From positions 728 to 10,060 of the forward strand of contig MGZO01000057.1 in NCBI GenBank assembly GCA_001802655.1: DNA of 9,333 nucleotides. Reading direction: 5' to 3'. The notes beneath the pieces were generated by a model. It made no database searches. It was not told the DNA's origin and saw only the letters and a program-made list of their open reading frames with translations. Below are positions 1 to 5,667 of this stretch, in pieces (the first letter of the stretch is position 1; every line of letters begins with the position of its first letter). Both the position numbers and the translations under genes were made by a program. The stretch comes from Hydrogenophilales bacterium RIFOXYD1_FULL_62_11. Its GTDB lineage: Bacteria; Pseudomonadota; Gammaproteobacteria; Burkholderiales; Thiobacillaceae.

Positions 1-294
1 GCCACCGCCCATGCCCTTTGCGGGCGGCTCATCGGGCAGGGTTACGCCTTGCTGCTTGGCACGTACCTGCATTTCCTTGTGGTGCTGCGCGCGGACTTGT
101 TCGCGCTCTTCGTTGGTTTTGGCGTTACGCATTTTGGCCTGGTACTCGGTGCGTTCCTGTTGGGTCATCAGCTGGCTGCCGTACACCTGTTCCTGTGCCT
201 GGTTCTTCACGGGTGCATCGGCGGCAAACGCCGGGTTGAAGGCAAGCAACAGGCTGCTTGTCATCGCCGAAATAAATAAGGACTTGTTCAACAT
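1..294 (-). CDS. Small exported charged helical protein, 3' end cut by window edge
   Basis: Ninety-eight codons read open from an ATG at 294-292 to the window edge without a stop, so the C-terminus is missing. An AAGGAG ribosome site (307-302) lies seven bases before the ATG, which fixes the start. Residues 1-25 form a signal peptide: Asn-Lys near the start, a hydrophobic stretch, then FAA|DA as the likely cleavage site. The mature part is hydrophilic and probably helical, with MTQQERTEYQAKMRNAK followed by Glu/Arg-rich sequence and a His-His pair, then a turn GVTLPDEPP and a Gly/Met end (KGMGGG at the edge). It is probably periplasmic. Charged helical exported proteins of this look recall Spy/CpxP-like stress chaperones, but I see no clear LTxxQ motif and do not assign the family. 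It is the last visible gene of the minus-strand exported-protein cluster, and its Gly-Met tail echoes the protein encoded at 1942-1577. Confidence 0.85.
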   Translation of the reverse strand, partial: MLNKSLFISAMTSSLLLAFNPAFAADAPVKNQAQEQVYGSQLMTQQERTEYQAKMRNAKTNEEREQVRAQHHKEMQVRAKQQGVTLPDEPPAKGMGGG

Positions 295-314
295 TTTCGT
301 GCTCCTTGAGCCGT

Positions 315-350
315 GGGGTTGTCAGGAATGAGGCGCGCCGCCACAACCCC
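315..350. repeat. Inverted repeat upstream of the edge gene
   Basis: GGGGTTGT (315-322) and ACAACCCC (343-350) are perfect 8-bp inverted arms around a 20-base loop that itself contains the palindrome GGCGCGCC (332-339). It lies in the 132-base gap between the DUF2202 gene and the edge gene. If transcription starts near 366 on the minus strand, it would form a leader hairpin just before the ribosome site. There is no T-run, so it is not a standard terminator. Confidence 0.4.
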
Positions 351-372
351 GTCGGCATGCGCATCTTGGTTG

Positions 373-402
373 ATAGTAGATCTTCAGATGGCTATTTGTC
401 GC
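373..402 (-). promoter_or_regulatory. Candidate sigma70 promoter for the edge gene
   Basis: On the minus strand GCGACA (402-397) and TACTAT (378-373) are separated by 18 bases, matching the -35 and -10 consensus at 4 of 6 and 5 of 6 positions. Initiation would fall near 366 and give a leader of about 70 bases containing the inverted repeat at 315-350. If real, the edge gene has its own promoter besides any read-through from the DUF2202 gene. Chance matches of this quality are common. Confidence 0.3.
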
Positions 403-426
403 CTGATCAGCAACATCAGTCCGGGG

Positions 427-1059
427 TCAGCGGTCGCCACACTTTTCCTGCGGGCTGCTCACAATGGCATCCACCTCATCCTGCGCGATGACCTGCGCGG
501 TATAGGGTTGGCGGGTCATGGACTCGATCGTGCTGGCGAAGGCGCGCAGGTGATTGCGCGAGCCGCACAGCAGGTTTTCATAGGTGGAGTCGAGGTCGGC
601 ATTGTCGGCACGCTCAATCGCGGCCACCAGATCGCGCATGTCGGTTTCCTCGATGATGCCGCCGACCTGCAGCGCATTCAGGGCGCTGAGACGGCCCTTC
701 TCCATCAGCGTGCCATACAGCGACTGCAAGTCTGAATTGGAGAATTCACCAATGGCCTTGCCGGCTGCCGGATCGGTCAGCCGGTAGGTGCGCAGCAGCT
801 TGAGGACGGCGTCCATGTGGCTTTGCTCGGAACTGGCGATGTTGCTGAATACCGGCAGCCCCCAGGTTTCGTAGAGCGTCAGATACACATCCCGCGCCAG
901 CTTTTCTTCCTCACGCATGAAAAGCAGATCGGATTTTTCGGCCGTGGACAGGCTCGATAGCGTGGTTTTGGCCGTGGCGGAAACGCTGGCGGCATGCAGC
1001 GGTGCGCTGACGGCCAAGGCCAGGGCAAGCGAGAAAGCCGAGAGGGGTTTTGCAAACAT
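427..1059 (-). CDS. Exported ferritin-like DUF2202 protein
   Basis: The 210-residue product starts at the ATG at 1059, chosen because AAGGA lies seven bases upstream and a signal peptide follows directly (residues 1-23, cleavage near LHA|AS). Longer in-frame starts would put extra sequence before the signal. The mature part matches the DUF2202 family of the ferritin-like superfamily. In order I see REEEKLARDVY (49-59), a SSEQSHMD block with E78 and H81, IIEETDMRDL with E137/E138 and a NLLCGSRNHLRAF block with H170. Spaced Glu and ExxH motifs on four helices are what a carboxylate-bridged di-iron site needs, so E50-E52, E78, H81, E137/E138 and H170 are likely metal ligands. C165 and C207 might form a disulfide. 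The protein is predicted to be periplasmic. DUF2202 has no established reaction; metal binding or peroxide defence is inference from the fold. It follows the 1467-1114 gene by 54 bases and is probably co-transcribed with it. Confidence 0.9.
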   Translation of the reverse strand: MFAKPLSAFSLALALAVSAPLHAASVSATAKTTLSSLSTAEKSDLLFMREEEKLARDVYLTLYETWGLPVFSNIASSEQSHMDAVLKLLRTYRLTDPAAGKAIGEFSNSDLQSLYGTLMEKGRLSALNALQVGGIIEETDMRDLVAAIERADNADLDSTYENLLCGSRNHLRAFASTIESMTRQPYTAQVIAQDEVDAIVSSPQEKCGDR

Positions 1060-1113
1060 GGTTGATTCCTTCATTAAACAATAAAGACGGCCGCCAGCCA
1101 TGTAGCAGCGCGC

Positions 1114-1467
1114 TTAACGCCCTTTGCCGCCTCGACCCGCGCTGCCGGAGGGTTCGATCCGCGCAGGGGCAGGGGCTTGCATGGGCTGGATGGCGTTCAT
1201 GTCGGGGCCGGGTTGGTTCCGGATGTTCGCGTTGATGCCATGACGGGCGTCATAGCCGATTCCGTAACGGCTGTTGCTGCGCGGCGCGTTTTGGGTGTCG
1301 AGGTTTCCGCCCGGTTGCGGGTCCAGATTGGAGAAACGCGGTCTGGCGGCAGGCGTGAACACGACCGAGCCTTCGCCATGAGCGGGGGGATCGTAAGGCG
1401 CAGCCTGAACCGTTGTGATGAACAACAAGGGCATCAGCAGAAAAAGGGGTTTGGACATGAGCCTCAT
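1114..1467 (-). CDS. Small exported Pro/Asn/Gly-rich protein, unknown function
   Basis: The 117-residue product has a signal peptide (MRLMSKPLFLLMPLLF, cleavage near TTVQA|AP at residue 22). The mature part is about 95 residues, mostly low-complexity Pro, Asn, Gln and Gly, with a central YGIGYDARHG segment (68-77) and a basic Gly-rich end (GSAGRGGKGR). It has no cysteine, no second hydrophobic segment and no domain I recognise; it is probably a disordered periplasmic or surface protein. The ATG at 1467 is preferred because a GGA lies ten bases upstream. The in-frame ATG at 1458 has GAGG only three bases away, and the ATG at 1482 is also possible, so the start is uncertain by a few codons. The open frame continues upstream to 1599, but that part lacks secretion features and runs through the palindrome and into the preceding gene. 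It lies between the palindrome and the DUF2202 gene, same strand as both neighbours. Confidence 0.75.
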   Translation of the reverse strand: MRLMSKPLFLLMPLLFITTVQAAPYDPPAHGEGSVVFTPAARPRFSNLDPQPGGNLDTQNAPRSNSRYGIGYDARHGINANIRNQPGPDMNAIQPMQAPAPARIEPSGSAGRGGKGR

Positions 1468-1533
1468 GGGGTTCGATTCCATTACAGATGAGCGGGCTAT
1501 TCTGCACCGGGCACAGGGGTTTGCGCGCTCAAG

Positions 1534-1565
1534 CTGCGTGGCGGACGAATTCGTCCGCCACGCAG
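1534..1565. repeat. Perfect 32-bp palindrome between two exported-protein genes
   Basis: CTGCGTGGCGGACGAA (1534-1549) is followed without a gap by its exact reverse complement, so all 32 bases are palindromic around GAATTC. As RNA it would make a 14-bp GC-rich stem with an AAUU loop. It begins 11 bases after the stop codon of the minus-strand gene at 1942-1577, in the 109-base gap before the next gene. The minus-strand bases after it are CTTGAG, with no T-run. A 3'-stabilising or attenuating hairpin, a dispersed repeat unit or a protein-binding site are all possible. Confidence 0.85.
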
Positions 1566-1576
1566 AACGACTGGCT

Positions 1577-1942
1577 TTACAGCGCTGCGGGCACCGCACC
1601 GCCAGCGGGTTCGCTCTGACGGATCTGGGTCATGGCGCGGCGCTGTGCCATGTCCTGCTGCATGTCCGGTGTGCCGCTCTGCGACTGCGTGCGGGTCTGG
1701 GTCTGCTCACGGGTCTGGGTGCGTGTGCGCGTCATGTCGCCCGATCCCTGGCCCTTGTTCTGCTGCATGGAACCCAGGCCGCTCGACTGCCCGCCCATCT
1801 GGCCCGAGCCCATGCCGCCACTCATGCCGCCGCCCTGGCCACCGCCCATACCGCCCCCTTTGCCGCCTGCCTGCACATCAAGGGTTGCGCCCAGTGCGAG
1901 AAGGGCTGCGAAAACGGCTGCTGTGGATTTGCTTGCTTTCAT
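1577..1942 (-). CDS. Small exported Gly/Met-rich protein with Thr-Arg/Thr-Gln tract
   Basis: The 121-residue product starts at the ATG at 1942, with AAGGA eight bases upstream. Residues 1-25 are a signal peptide ending LDVQA. The mature protein has three low-complexity zones. Residues 26-59 are Gly-rich with six regularly spaced Met and several Gln. Residues 71-89 alternate Thr/Ser with Arg, Gln or Glu. Residues 90-121 are Gln/Met/Arg-rich and end GGAVPAAL. There is no cysteine and no recognised domain. Met-rich exported segments can bind Cu(I), and Gly-rich ones can be flexible linkers or structural, but neither is shown here. It is the first gene of the minus-strand cluster, facing the two-component operon across the 203-bp divergent region, so it is the gene most directly exposed to control from the repeats at 2041-2077. 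Reading frame, signal peptide and ribosome site agree on a real gene despite the odd composition. Confidence 0.8.
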   Translation of the reverse strand: MKASKSTAAVFAALLALGATLDVQAGGKGGGMGGGQGGGMSGGMGSGQMGGQSSGLGSMQQNKGQGSGDMTRTRTQTREQTQTRTQSQSGTPDMQQDMAQRRAMTQIRQSEPAGGAVPAAL

Positions 1943-2013
1943 GTTGTGGTTCCTTTGCGTGAGTCATGAGGGTTGATTGCCGCCACGGTTTCAATTCCGC
2001 TGGCAGTGGACGC

Positions 2014-2019
2014 AGTATC
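2014..2019 (-). promoter_or_regulatory. Weak candidate -10 box for the exported-protein cluster
   Basis: On the minus strand GATACT (2019-2014) matches the -10 consensus at 4 of 6 positions and follows CGT. No good -35 lies 16-18 bases upstream (AGACCA at best). The OmpR-type repeats start about 20-35 bases further upstream, so an activator-dependent promoter is plausible. The leader would be about 65 bases. Confidence 0.25.
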
Positions 2020-2040
2020 ACGACCAGGCGTTTCGGTGGT

Positions 2041-2077
2041 CTTACGTAGCCGCTACAGGTTGTTACAGGTTGTTACG
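2041..2077. promoter_or_regulatory. Tandem 10-bp repeats, likely OmpR-family operator
   Basis: GCTACA (2052-2057), GTTACA (2062-2067) and GTTACG (2072-2077) are separated by identical GGTT spacers, giving 10-bp periodicity. A weaker CTTACG lies 11 bases earlier (2041-2046). OmpR-family dimers bind head-to-tail half-sites of GnnACA type about one helical turn apart, and GTTACA-N4-GTTACA is a typical form. The block is in the divergent region between the exported-protein cluster and the OmpR-like regulator gene, and ends about 27 bases before a -10 box on the plus strand. Autoregulation and control of the cluster are inferred from position. Confidence 0.6.
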
Positions 2078-2103
2078 CGGCGGCGGGCGTGGCGTGTTGC
2101 CGG

Positions 2104-2109
2104 TAATAT
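2104..2109 (+). promoter_or_regulatory. -10 box of the two-component operon
   Basis: TAATAT (2104-2109) is a good -10 hexamer. The expected -35 position (about 2081-2086) reads CGGCGG, which is not a -35 element. Initiation near 2116 would place the three repeats at roughly -64 to -39, where an activator could replace the -35. The leader to the ATG at 2146 would be about 30 bases. Confidence 0.45.
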
Positions 2110-2145
2110 TGGCCCTTCTCGCATTCCGGGCAAGGTGGACTCCAA

Positions 2146-2865
2146 ATGGTCGAAGACGCAGCGCAGCGCATCCTGGTGGTGGACGACGACGTTGCGTTGC
2201 GCGAACTGGTGACGTCGTACCTGGGCGCCAGCGGCTATGAGGTGGAAGGCGTGGGCGACGGTGCAGCGTTTCGTGCCAGCATGGCAGAACGCGGTGCCGA
2301 TCTGGTGGTGCTCGACCTGATGCTGCCGGGCGAAGATGGTTTGAGCCTGCTCAAATGGCTGCGTACCGACGGTGGCCCGCCGGTCATCATCGTTTCCGCG
2401 CGCGGCGAGGAAGTCGACCGGGTGGTGGGGCTGGAAGTGGGTGCCGACGACTATCTGGCCAAGCCCTTCGGCCCGCGCGAACTGCTCGCCCGCGTGCGCG
2501 CGGTGCTGCGGCGCGGCGGCGCGAATGCCGTTGCGCCGAAAGAAGCGGAGGCGCTAGCTTTCGGCCCGTTCCGGCTGGACGTCAACAGCCATGTCCTGCT
2601 GCACGACGGCGCAGAAATCCCCCTGACTTCCGGCGAGTTCACCCTGCTGCGCATTTTTCTCGAACACCCCAACCAGGTACTGACGCGCGATCACCTCATC
2701 ACCTTGGTCAAGGGTTACGAACGCGCGCCGTTCGACCGTAGCGTCGACGTGCGGGTGACGCGCCTGCGCCGCAAGATCGAGCCTAACCCCGAAGCGCCAG
2801 TCTATCTGCGCACCATCTGGGGCGAGGGCTATCTGTTCTCGCCGCGCGGCGAGAGTGCTGCGTGA
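2146..2865 (+). CDS. ompR: OmpR-like two-component response regulator
   Basis: The 239-residue product has a receiver domain (about 8-122) and a winged-helix DNA-binding domain (about 140-232). In the receiver I see the acidic pocket D13-D15, phospho-acceptor D57 in VVLDLMLPGEDG, S84 and K106 in DDYLAKPF. The blocks LMLPGEDGLS, GEEVDRVVGLEVGADDY and PRELLARVRAVLRR closely match OmpR rather than PhoB or KdpE. The output domain has PLTSGEF, the recognition-helix region DRSVDVRVTRLRRKIE and WGEGYLF. Phosphorylated OmpR-type regulators bind tandem direct repeats as dimers and control envelope genes. The ATG at 2146 has AAGGTGG seven bases upstream. The gene overlaps the kinase gene by four bases (GTGA), so the two are translationally coupled. 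The repeats at 2041-2077 suggest autoregulation. Family assignment is firm; whether it controls porins as in enteric bacteria is unknown. In Bordetella the comparable pair is called RisA/RisS. Confidence 0.93.
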   Translation: MVEDAAQRILVVDDDVALRELVTSYLGASGYEVEGVGDGAAFRASMAERGADLVVLDLMLPGEDGLSLLKWLRTDGGPPVIIVSARGEEVDRVVGLEVGADDYLAKPFGPRELLARVRAVLRRGGANAVAPKEAEALAFGPFRLDVNSHVLLHDGAEIPLTSGEFTLLRIFLEHPNQVLTRDHLITLVKGYERAPFDRSVDVRVTRLRRKIEPNPEAPVYLRTIWGEGYLFSPRGESAA

Positions 2866-4187
2866 AACGGTTTACCCGCAAACCGCCCCGCTCGCTGTTT
2901 CGCCATACGGCGCTCACCATCGCGGTGGGTTTGCTGGTGTTTCAGCTTGCCTCGGGCGCGGCGATTTTTTTCAACCTCATGCGGCCCCTCGCCCAGCGCT
3001 CGGCCGACGACATGGCCGCTTTATTGGTGTTGTCCGCGCGCACCTGGGTTGAGCTGCCGGCGGCGACGCGACCCGCTTTCGAGGCGGAGCTGCTGCTCAG
3101 TCACCACATGGAGTTGAGCGAAGTCCAGGCGCCGCTGGGCGACGAGGTCGGGCATCACCCCTATCTCAATTTCCTGCGGGAGTCGCTCACGACCCGGCTC
3201 GACCCGGGTGCCAGCCTGCATGTGACCGAGTCCACCGATGGTCGTTTTCATGCCGACATTCCGATGGCACGGCGTGTGTTGCGTTTCAGCTTCGACAAGG
3301 AGCTGATCACGCCGCGCCCCTCGCTGGCGCTGGCCTGGAGTGCCGTCGCCGGCCTGCTGGTGACGCTGATTCTGGCCTGGCTGCTGGCGCGCCGCATCAC
3401 CGCCCCGGTGGCGCGCCTGACCGATGCCGCGCGCCAGATCGGCAGCGGTGAGCGCCCGCCCCGGCTGCCGGAGTCGGGCGAGTACGAGCTGGCCGAGCTG
3501 GCGCGGATTTTCAATCAGACCGCCGCCCAGCTGGCGGCGCGGCGCGAAAACCAGAGCACGCTGCTGGCCGGTGTCTCGCACGACCTGCGCAGCCCGCTTG
3601 CCCGCCTCAAAATGGCGCTGGGGATGCTGGCCGATGAACGCGACTCGCCGCTGCTCAGCCGCATGGAGCGCGATGTCGGCGAAATGGAAACGCTGATCGG
3701 TGCGCAACTGGAACTCGCCCGCGCCCAGGAGCGCGAAGCCGCCGAGGCCACGGACATCGACGCCCTGCTGAATGAACTGATTGAGGCCGCCGAGGCACAA
3801 TCGCCCGGCCAAACCCATCTGCGTGCCGACGGGCCACCGTGCCGGGCGGTCATCGCGCCGCTGGCACTCAGGCGGATTCTCGGCAACCTGCTGGAAAATG
3901 CCCTGCGCTATGGCGGCCCGGGGCGGCTGGAGCTGGTGCGGCGGCGCGGTTCGAGGGGGCTGCTGATCGGGGTGCGCGACCGCGGCCCGGGCATTCCCGC
4001 CGCGCAGCGCGAAGCGGTGTTCCGCCCCTTCTTCCGCCTCGATCCTTCGCGCAACCGCGCCACCGGCGGCAGTGGTCTCGGTCTCGCCATTGCCCGCCAG
4101 CTGGCTGAAACCCAGGGTTGGACGGTCGCCCTCAAACCGCGCGTCGGCGGCGGCACCAGCGCCTGGCTGGCGATTCCGGTTAATTAA
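2862..4187 (+). CDS. EnvZ-like sensor histidine kinase
   Basis: The 441-residue inner-membrane kinase starts at a GTG overlapping the regulator's TGA, with GAGAG six bases upstream. Order of parts: short basic N-terminus, first membrane helix (about 16-39), periplasmic sensor loop of some 110 residues (41-152), second membrane helix (about 154-176), HAMP domain (about 177-230, with ITAPVARL), dimerisation/phosphotransfer domain and ATPase domain. The H-box AGVSHDLRSPLARLK carries the phospho-accepting H240 and resembles EnvZ. The ATPase has the N box around N346, D373 in DRGPGIP, FRPFFR, and G2 loop GGSGLGLAI (402-410). All catalytic motifs are intact. It should autophosphorylate and act as kinase or phosphatase for the adjacent OmpR-like protein. 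The sensor loop has several His (H81, H82, H98, H99), which might matter for metal or pH sensing; that is speculation. Its stop codon overlaps that of bioA on the other strand. Confidence 0.93.
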   Translation: MKRFTRKPPRSLFRHTALTIAVGLLVFQLASGAAIFFNLMRPLAQRSADDMAALLVLSARTWVELPAATRPAFEAELLLSHHMELSEVQAPLGDEVGHHPYLNFLRESLTTRLDPGASLHVTESTDGRFHADIPMARRVLRFSFDKELITPRPSLALAWSAVAGLLVTLILAWLLARRITAPVARLTDAARQIGSGERPPRLPESGEYELAELARIFNQTAAQLAARRENQSTLLAGVSHDLRSPLARLKMALGMLADERDSPLLSRMERDVGEMETLIGAQLELARAQEREAAEATDIDALLNELIEAAEAQSPGQTHLRADGPPCRAVIAPLALRRILGNLLENALRYGGPGRLELVRRRGSRGLLIGVRDRGPGIPAAQREAVFRPFFRLDPSRNRATGGSGLGLAIARQLAETQGWTVALKPRVGGGTSAWLAIPVN

Positions 4188-5506
4188 GCCGCGAGCGACA
4201 GCTCCAACGCCCGCAACACCCGCCCGGCCAGCAGCGTCATCTCGCTTGGCGTGATTACATACGGCGGCATCAGGTAAACCGTGTGGCCGATCGGGCGCAT
4301 GAATACCCCCTGCGCCAGCGCCTCAGCGTGAAAGCGGGTGGCGAAACCGGGGCCGGCGTCGGCCACGTCAAATGCCCAGATCATTCCGGCATGGCGGAAA
4401 TGGCGCACCCGTGAGTGAGCGGACACTTCTTCCAGTGCCCCTGTCATTTCAAGTGACTTGATCCGGTTGGCGGCAATGACCTGATCGTGCTCGAAGATAT
4501 CAAGCACTGCCAGCGCCGCCCGGCAGGCGAGCGGATTGCCGGTATAGGAATGCGAATGGAGGAAGCCGCGCGCGGTGGCGTCATCGTAAAACGCGGTGTA
4601 GATCGCATCCGTCGTCAGCACCGCCGACAGCGGCAGATAGCCGCCGGTGATGCCTTTGGACAGGCAGATGAAATCCGGTTTGATGCCTGCCTGTTCGCAG
4701 GCAAACATCGACCCAGTCCGGCCGAAACCCACCGCAATTTCGTCGGCGATCAGATGCACGCCGTATTGGTTGCACAGCTCACGCGCCCGGATGAGATACA
4801 CCGGGTGATACATCGCCATTCCCGTTGCGCCCTGCACCAGCGGCTCAACGATGAAGGCAGCGGTGGTGGCGGCGTGTTCGGCGAGATGGGCTTCCAGCGC
4901 GTCGGCGCAACGCAGCGCAAAGGCTTCGGCGGATTCGCCCGGATCGGCCAACCGTGCGTCGGGTGTCGGCACCTGGACCGAATGTCTGAGCAAGGGCGCG
5001 TAGGTGGATTTGAACAGCGGAATATCGGTTACCGACAGCGCGCCCACGGTTTCGCCGTGATAGCCGTTTTGCAGGCTCATAAAGCCGTTCTTCTGCGTCT
5101 GGTCTGTGTTGCGCCAATAGTGAGCGCTCATTTTCAGCGCGATTTCGGTGGCCGAGGCGCCGTCCGAACCGTAGAACGCGTGGCCCAGTCCGGTCAGCGC
5201 AGCCAGCCGTTCCGACAGCTCGACCACCGGCGCATGGGTCGCCCCGGCCAGCATCACATGCTCGATTTTGCCGAGCTGGTCGGTGATCGCCGCGTTGATG
5301 CGCGGGTTGCAGTGGCCGAACAGATTGACCCACCAGCTCGAAATCGCGTCGAAGTAGCGCCGCCCCTCGGTATCGATCAGCCATGCTCCTTCACCGCGCG
5401 CGATCGCCAGTGGCGGCGATGCTTCCAGCTGCTTCATCTGGGTGCAGGGGTGCCAGACGGCGGCGCGGGTACGCTCAATCAGGTTATTTACACCCAAATC
5501 TTTCAT
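4184..5506 (-). CDS. bioA: Adenosylmethionine-8-amino-7-oxononanoate aminotransferase
   Basis: The 440-residue cytoplasmic PLP enzyme converts 7-keto-8-aminopelargonate to 7,8-diaminopelargonate using S-adenosylmethionine as amino donor, the antepenultimate step of biotin synthesis. BioA hallmarks are present: WHPCTQM (18-24), the SSWWVNLFGH active-site segment (56-65), GSDGAS for cofactor phosphate (113-118), NGYHGET (147-152), ADEIAVGFGRTG with D255 contacting the pyridine nitrogen, and LSKGITGGYLPLS with Schiff-base K284. Length is normal for the family. The ATG at 5506 has AGGGA eight bases upstream. No other bio gene is in the window, so it is separated from bioF, bioD and bioB at least locally. 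It diverges from groES across 161 bases and converges on the kinase gene with a four-base overlap and no room for a terminator. No clear sigma70 promoter is visible upstream; the CIRCE element lies 46-72 bases before its start and could influence it. Confidence 0.95.
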   Translation of the reverse strand: MKDLGVNNLIERTRAAVWHPCTQMKQLEASPPLAIARGEGAWLIDTEGRRYFDAISSWWVNLFGHCNPRINAAITDQLGKIEHVMLAGATHAPVVELSERLAALTGLGHAFYGSDGASATEIALKMSAHYWRNTDQTQKNGFMSLQNGYHGETVGALSVTDIPLFKSTYAPLLRHSVQVPTPDARLADPGESAEAFALRCADALEAHLAEHAATTAAFIVEPLVQGATGMAMYHPVYLIRARELCNQYGVHLIADEIAVGFGRTGSMFACEQAGIKPDFICLSKGITGGYLPLSAVLTTDAIYTAFYDDATARGFLHSHSYTGNPLACRAALAVLDIFEHDQVIAANRIKSLEMTGALEEVSAHSRVRHFRHAGMIWAFDVADAGPGFATRFHAEALAQGVFMRPIGHTVYLMPPYVITPSEMTLLAGRVLRALELSLAA

Positions 5507-5522
5507 TTAAGTTATCCCTGCC

Positions 5523-5552
5523 CTTGAAATTGTCACAGTGCGCCCCTACTAT
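5523..5552 (+). promoter_or_regulatory. Overlapping sigma70- and sigma32-type promoters of groESL
   Basis: Two promoter readings share the same bases. Sigma70: TTGAAA (5524-5529), 17-base spacer, TACTAT (5547-5552). Sigma32: CTTGAAA (5523-5529), 13-base spacer, CCCCTACT (5543-5550), close to the heat-shock consensus CTTGAA with CCCCATnT. Both would start transcription within the adjoining CIRCE at about 5558-5560. This implies heat induction by sigma32 together with repression by HrcA. Confidence 0.75.
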
Positions 5553-5578
5553 TAGCACTCGACGGCGATGAGTGCTAA
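5552..5578. promoter_or_regulatory. CIRCE operator (HrcA binding site)
   Basis: TTAGCACTC (5552-5560) and GAGTGCTAA (5570-5578) are perfect inverted 9-mers around a 9-base spacer, GACGGCGAT. This is the exact CIRCE consensus bound by the HrcA repressor, whose activity depends on GroEL. It starts at the last base of the -10 box, so bound HrcA would block initiation. No hrcA gene is in the window. It is also in the upstream region of the divergent bioA. Confidence 0.97.
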
Positions 5579-5605
5579 TCACTCGGTCGCCGCTTCTATT
5601 TTTGT

Positions 5606-5638
5606 CGGCTCCAAAGAGCCGCCTGTTACGCAACGTAA
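5606..5638 (+). other. Two short hairpins in the groES leader
   Basis: CGGCTC (5606-5611) pairs with GAGCCG (5616-5621) around CAAA, and TTACG (5626-5630) pairs with CGTAA (5634-5638) around CAA. They follow the CIRCE half-sites in the predicted leader and end about 18 bases before the groES ribosome site (GGAGA, 5656-5660), which they leave open. They may protect the mRNA 5' region; no RNA-thermometer pairing of the ribosome site is evident. Confidence 0.4.
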
Positions 5639-5667
5639 TTGAAACTTTAGGCAATGGAGACTTTGCA

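Noticed and set aside
125..364. Minus-strand 79-codon frame overlapping the edge gene
   Set aside because: It runs through the inverted repeat and ribosome site of the edge gene, which has a signal peptide in the other frame.
1632..1860. Possible short tandem DNA repeats in the Gly/Met and Thr-Arg/Thr-Gln coding region
   Set aside because: The repeats are at the amino-acid level with varied codons; no exact DNA repeat unit stands out and there is no CRISPR-like spacing.
1415..1969. Plus-strand open frame (184 codons) across the small exported genes
   Set aside because: Ala/His/Leu-rich shadow of the Gly/Thr-rich minus-strand gene; the minus-strand reading has a ribosome site and a signal peptide.
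3021..3818. Minus-strand open frame (265 codons) opposite the kinase gene
   Set aside because: Antisense to an intact kinase, Gln/Arg-rich shadow composition, no supporting start signal.
4487..5527. Plus-strand open frame (346 codons) opposite bioA
   Set aside because: Antisense shadow of a well-supported bioA; its end runs into the groESL promoter and no domain is visible.
5547..5578. Minus-strand bioA promoter TTAGCA-N18-TAATAG within the CIRCE
   Set aside because: Only 4 of 6 and 3 of 6 consensus matches, and the bases are dictated by the CIRCE sequence itself.
5651..5666. GCAA/TTGC hairpin placing the groES ribosome site in its loop, as a thermosensor
   Set aside because: Only four pairs around an eight-base loop, too weak to control translation, and the ribosome site is left unpaired.
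5572..5667. N-terminal extension of groES from an ATG at 5572
   Set aside because: It would start inside the CIRCE and lacks a ribosome site; GroES family members begin at the 5668 ATG.
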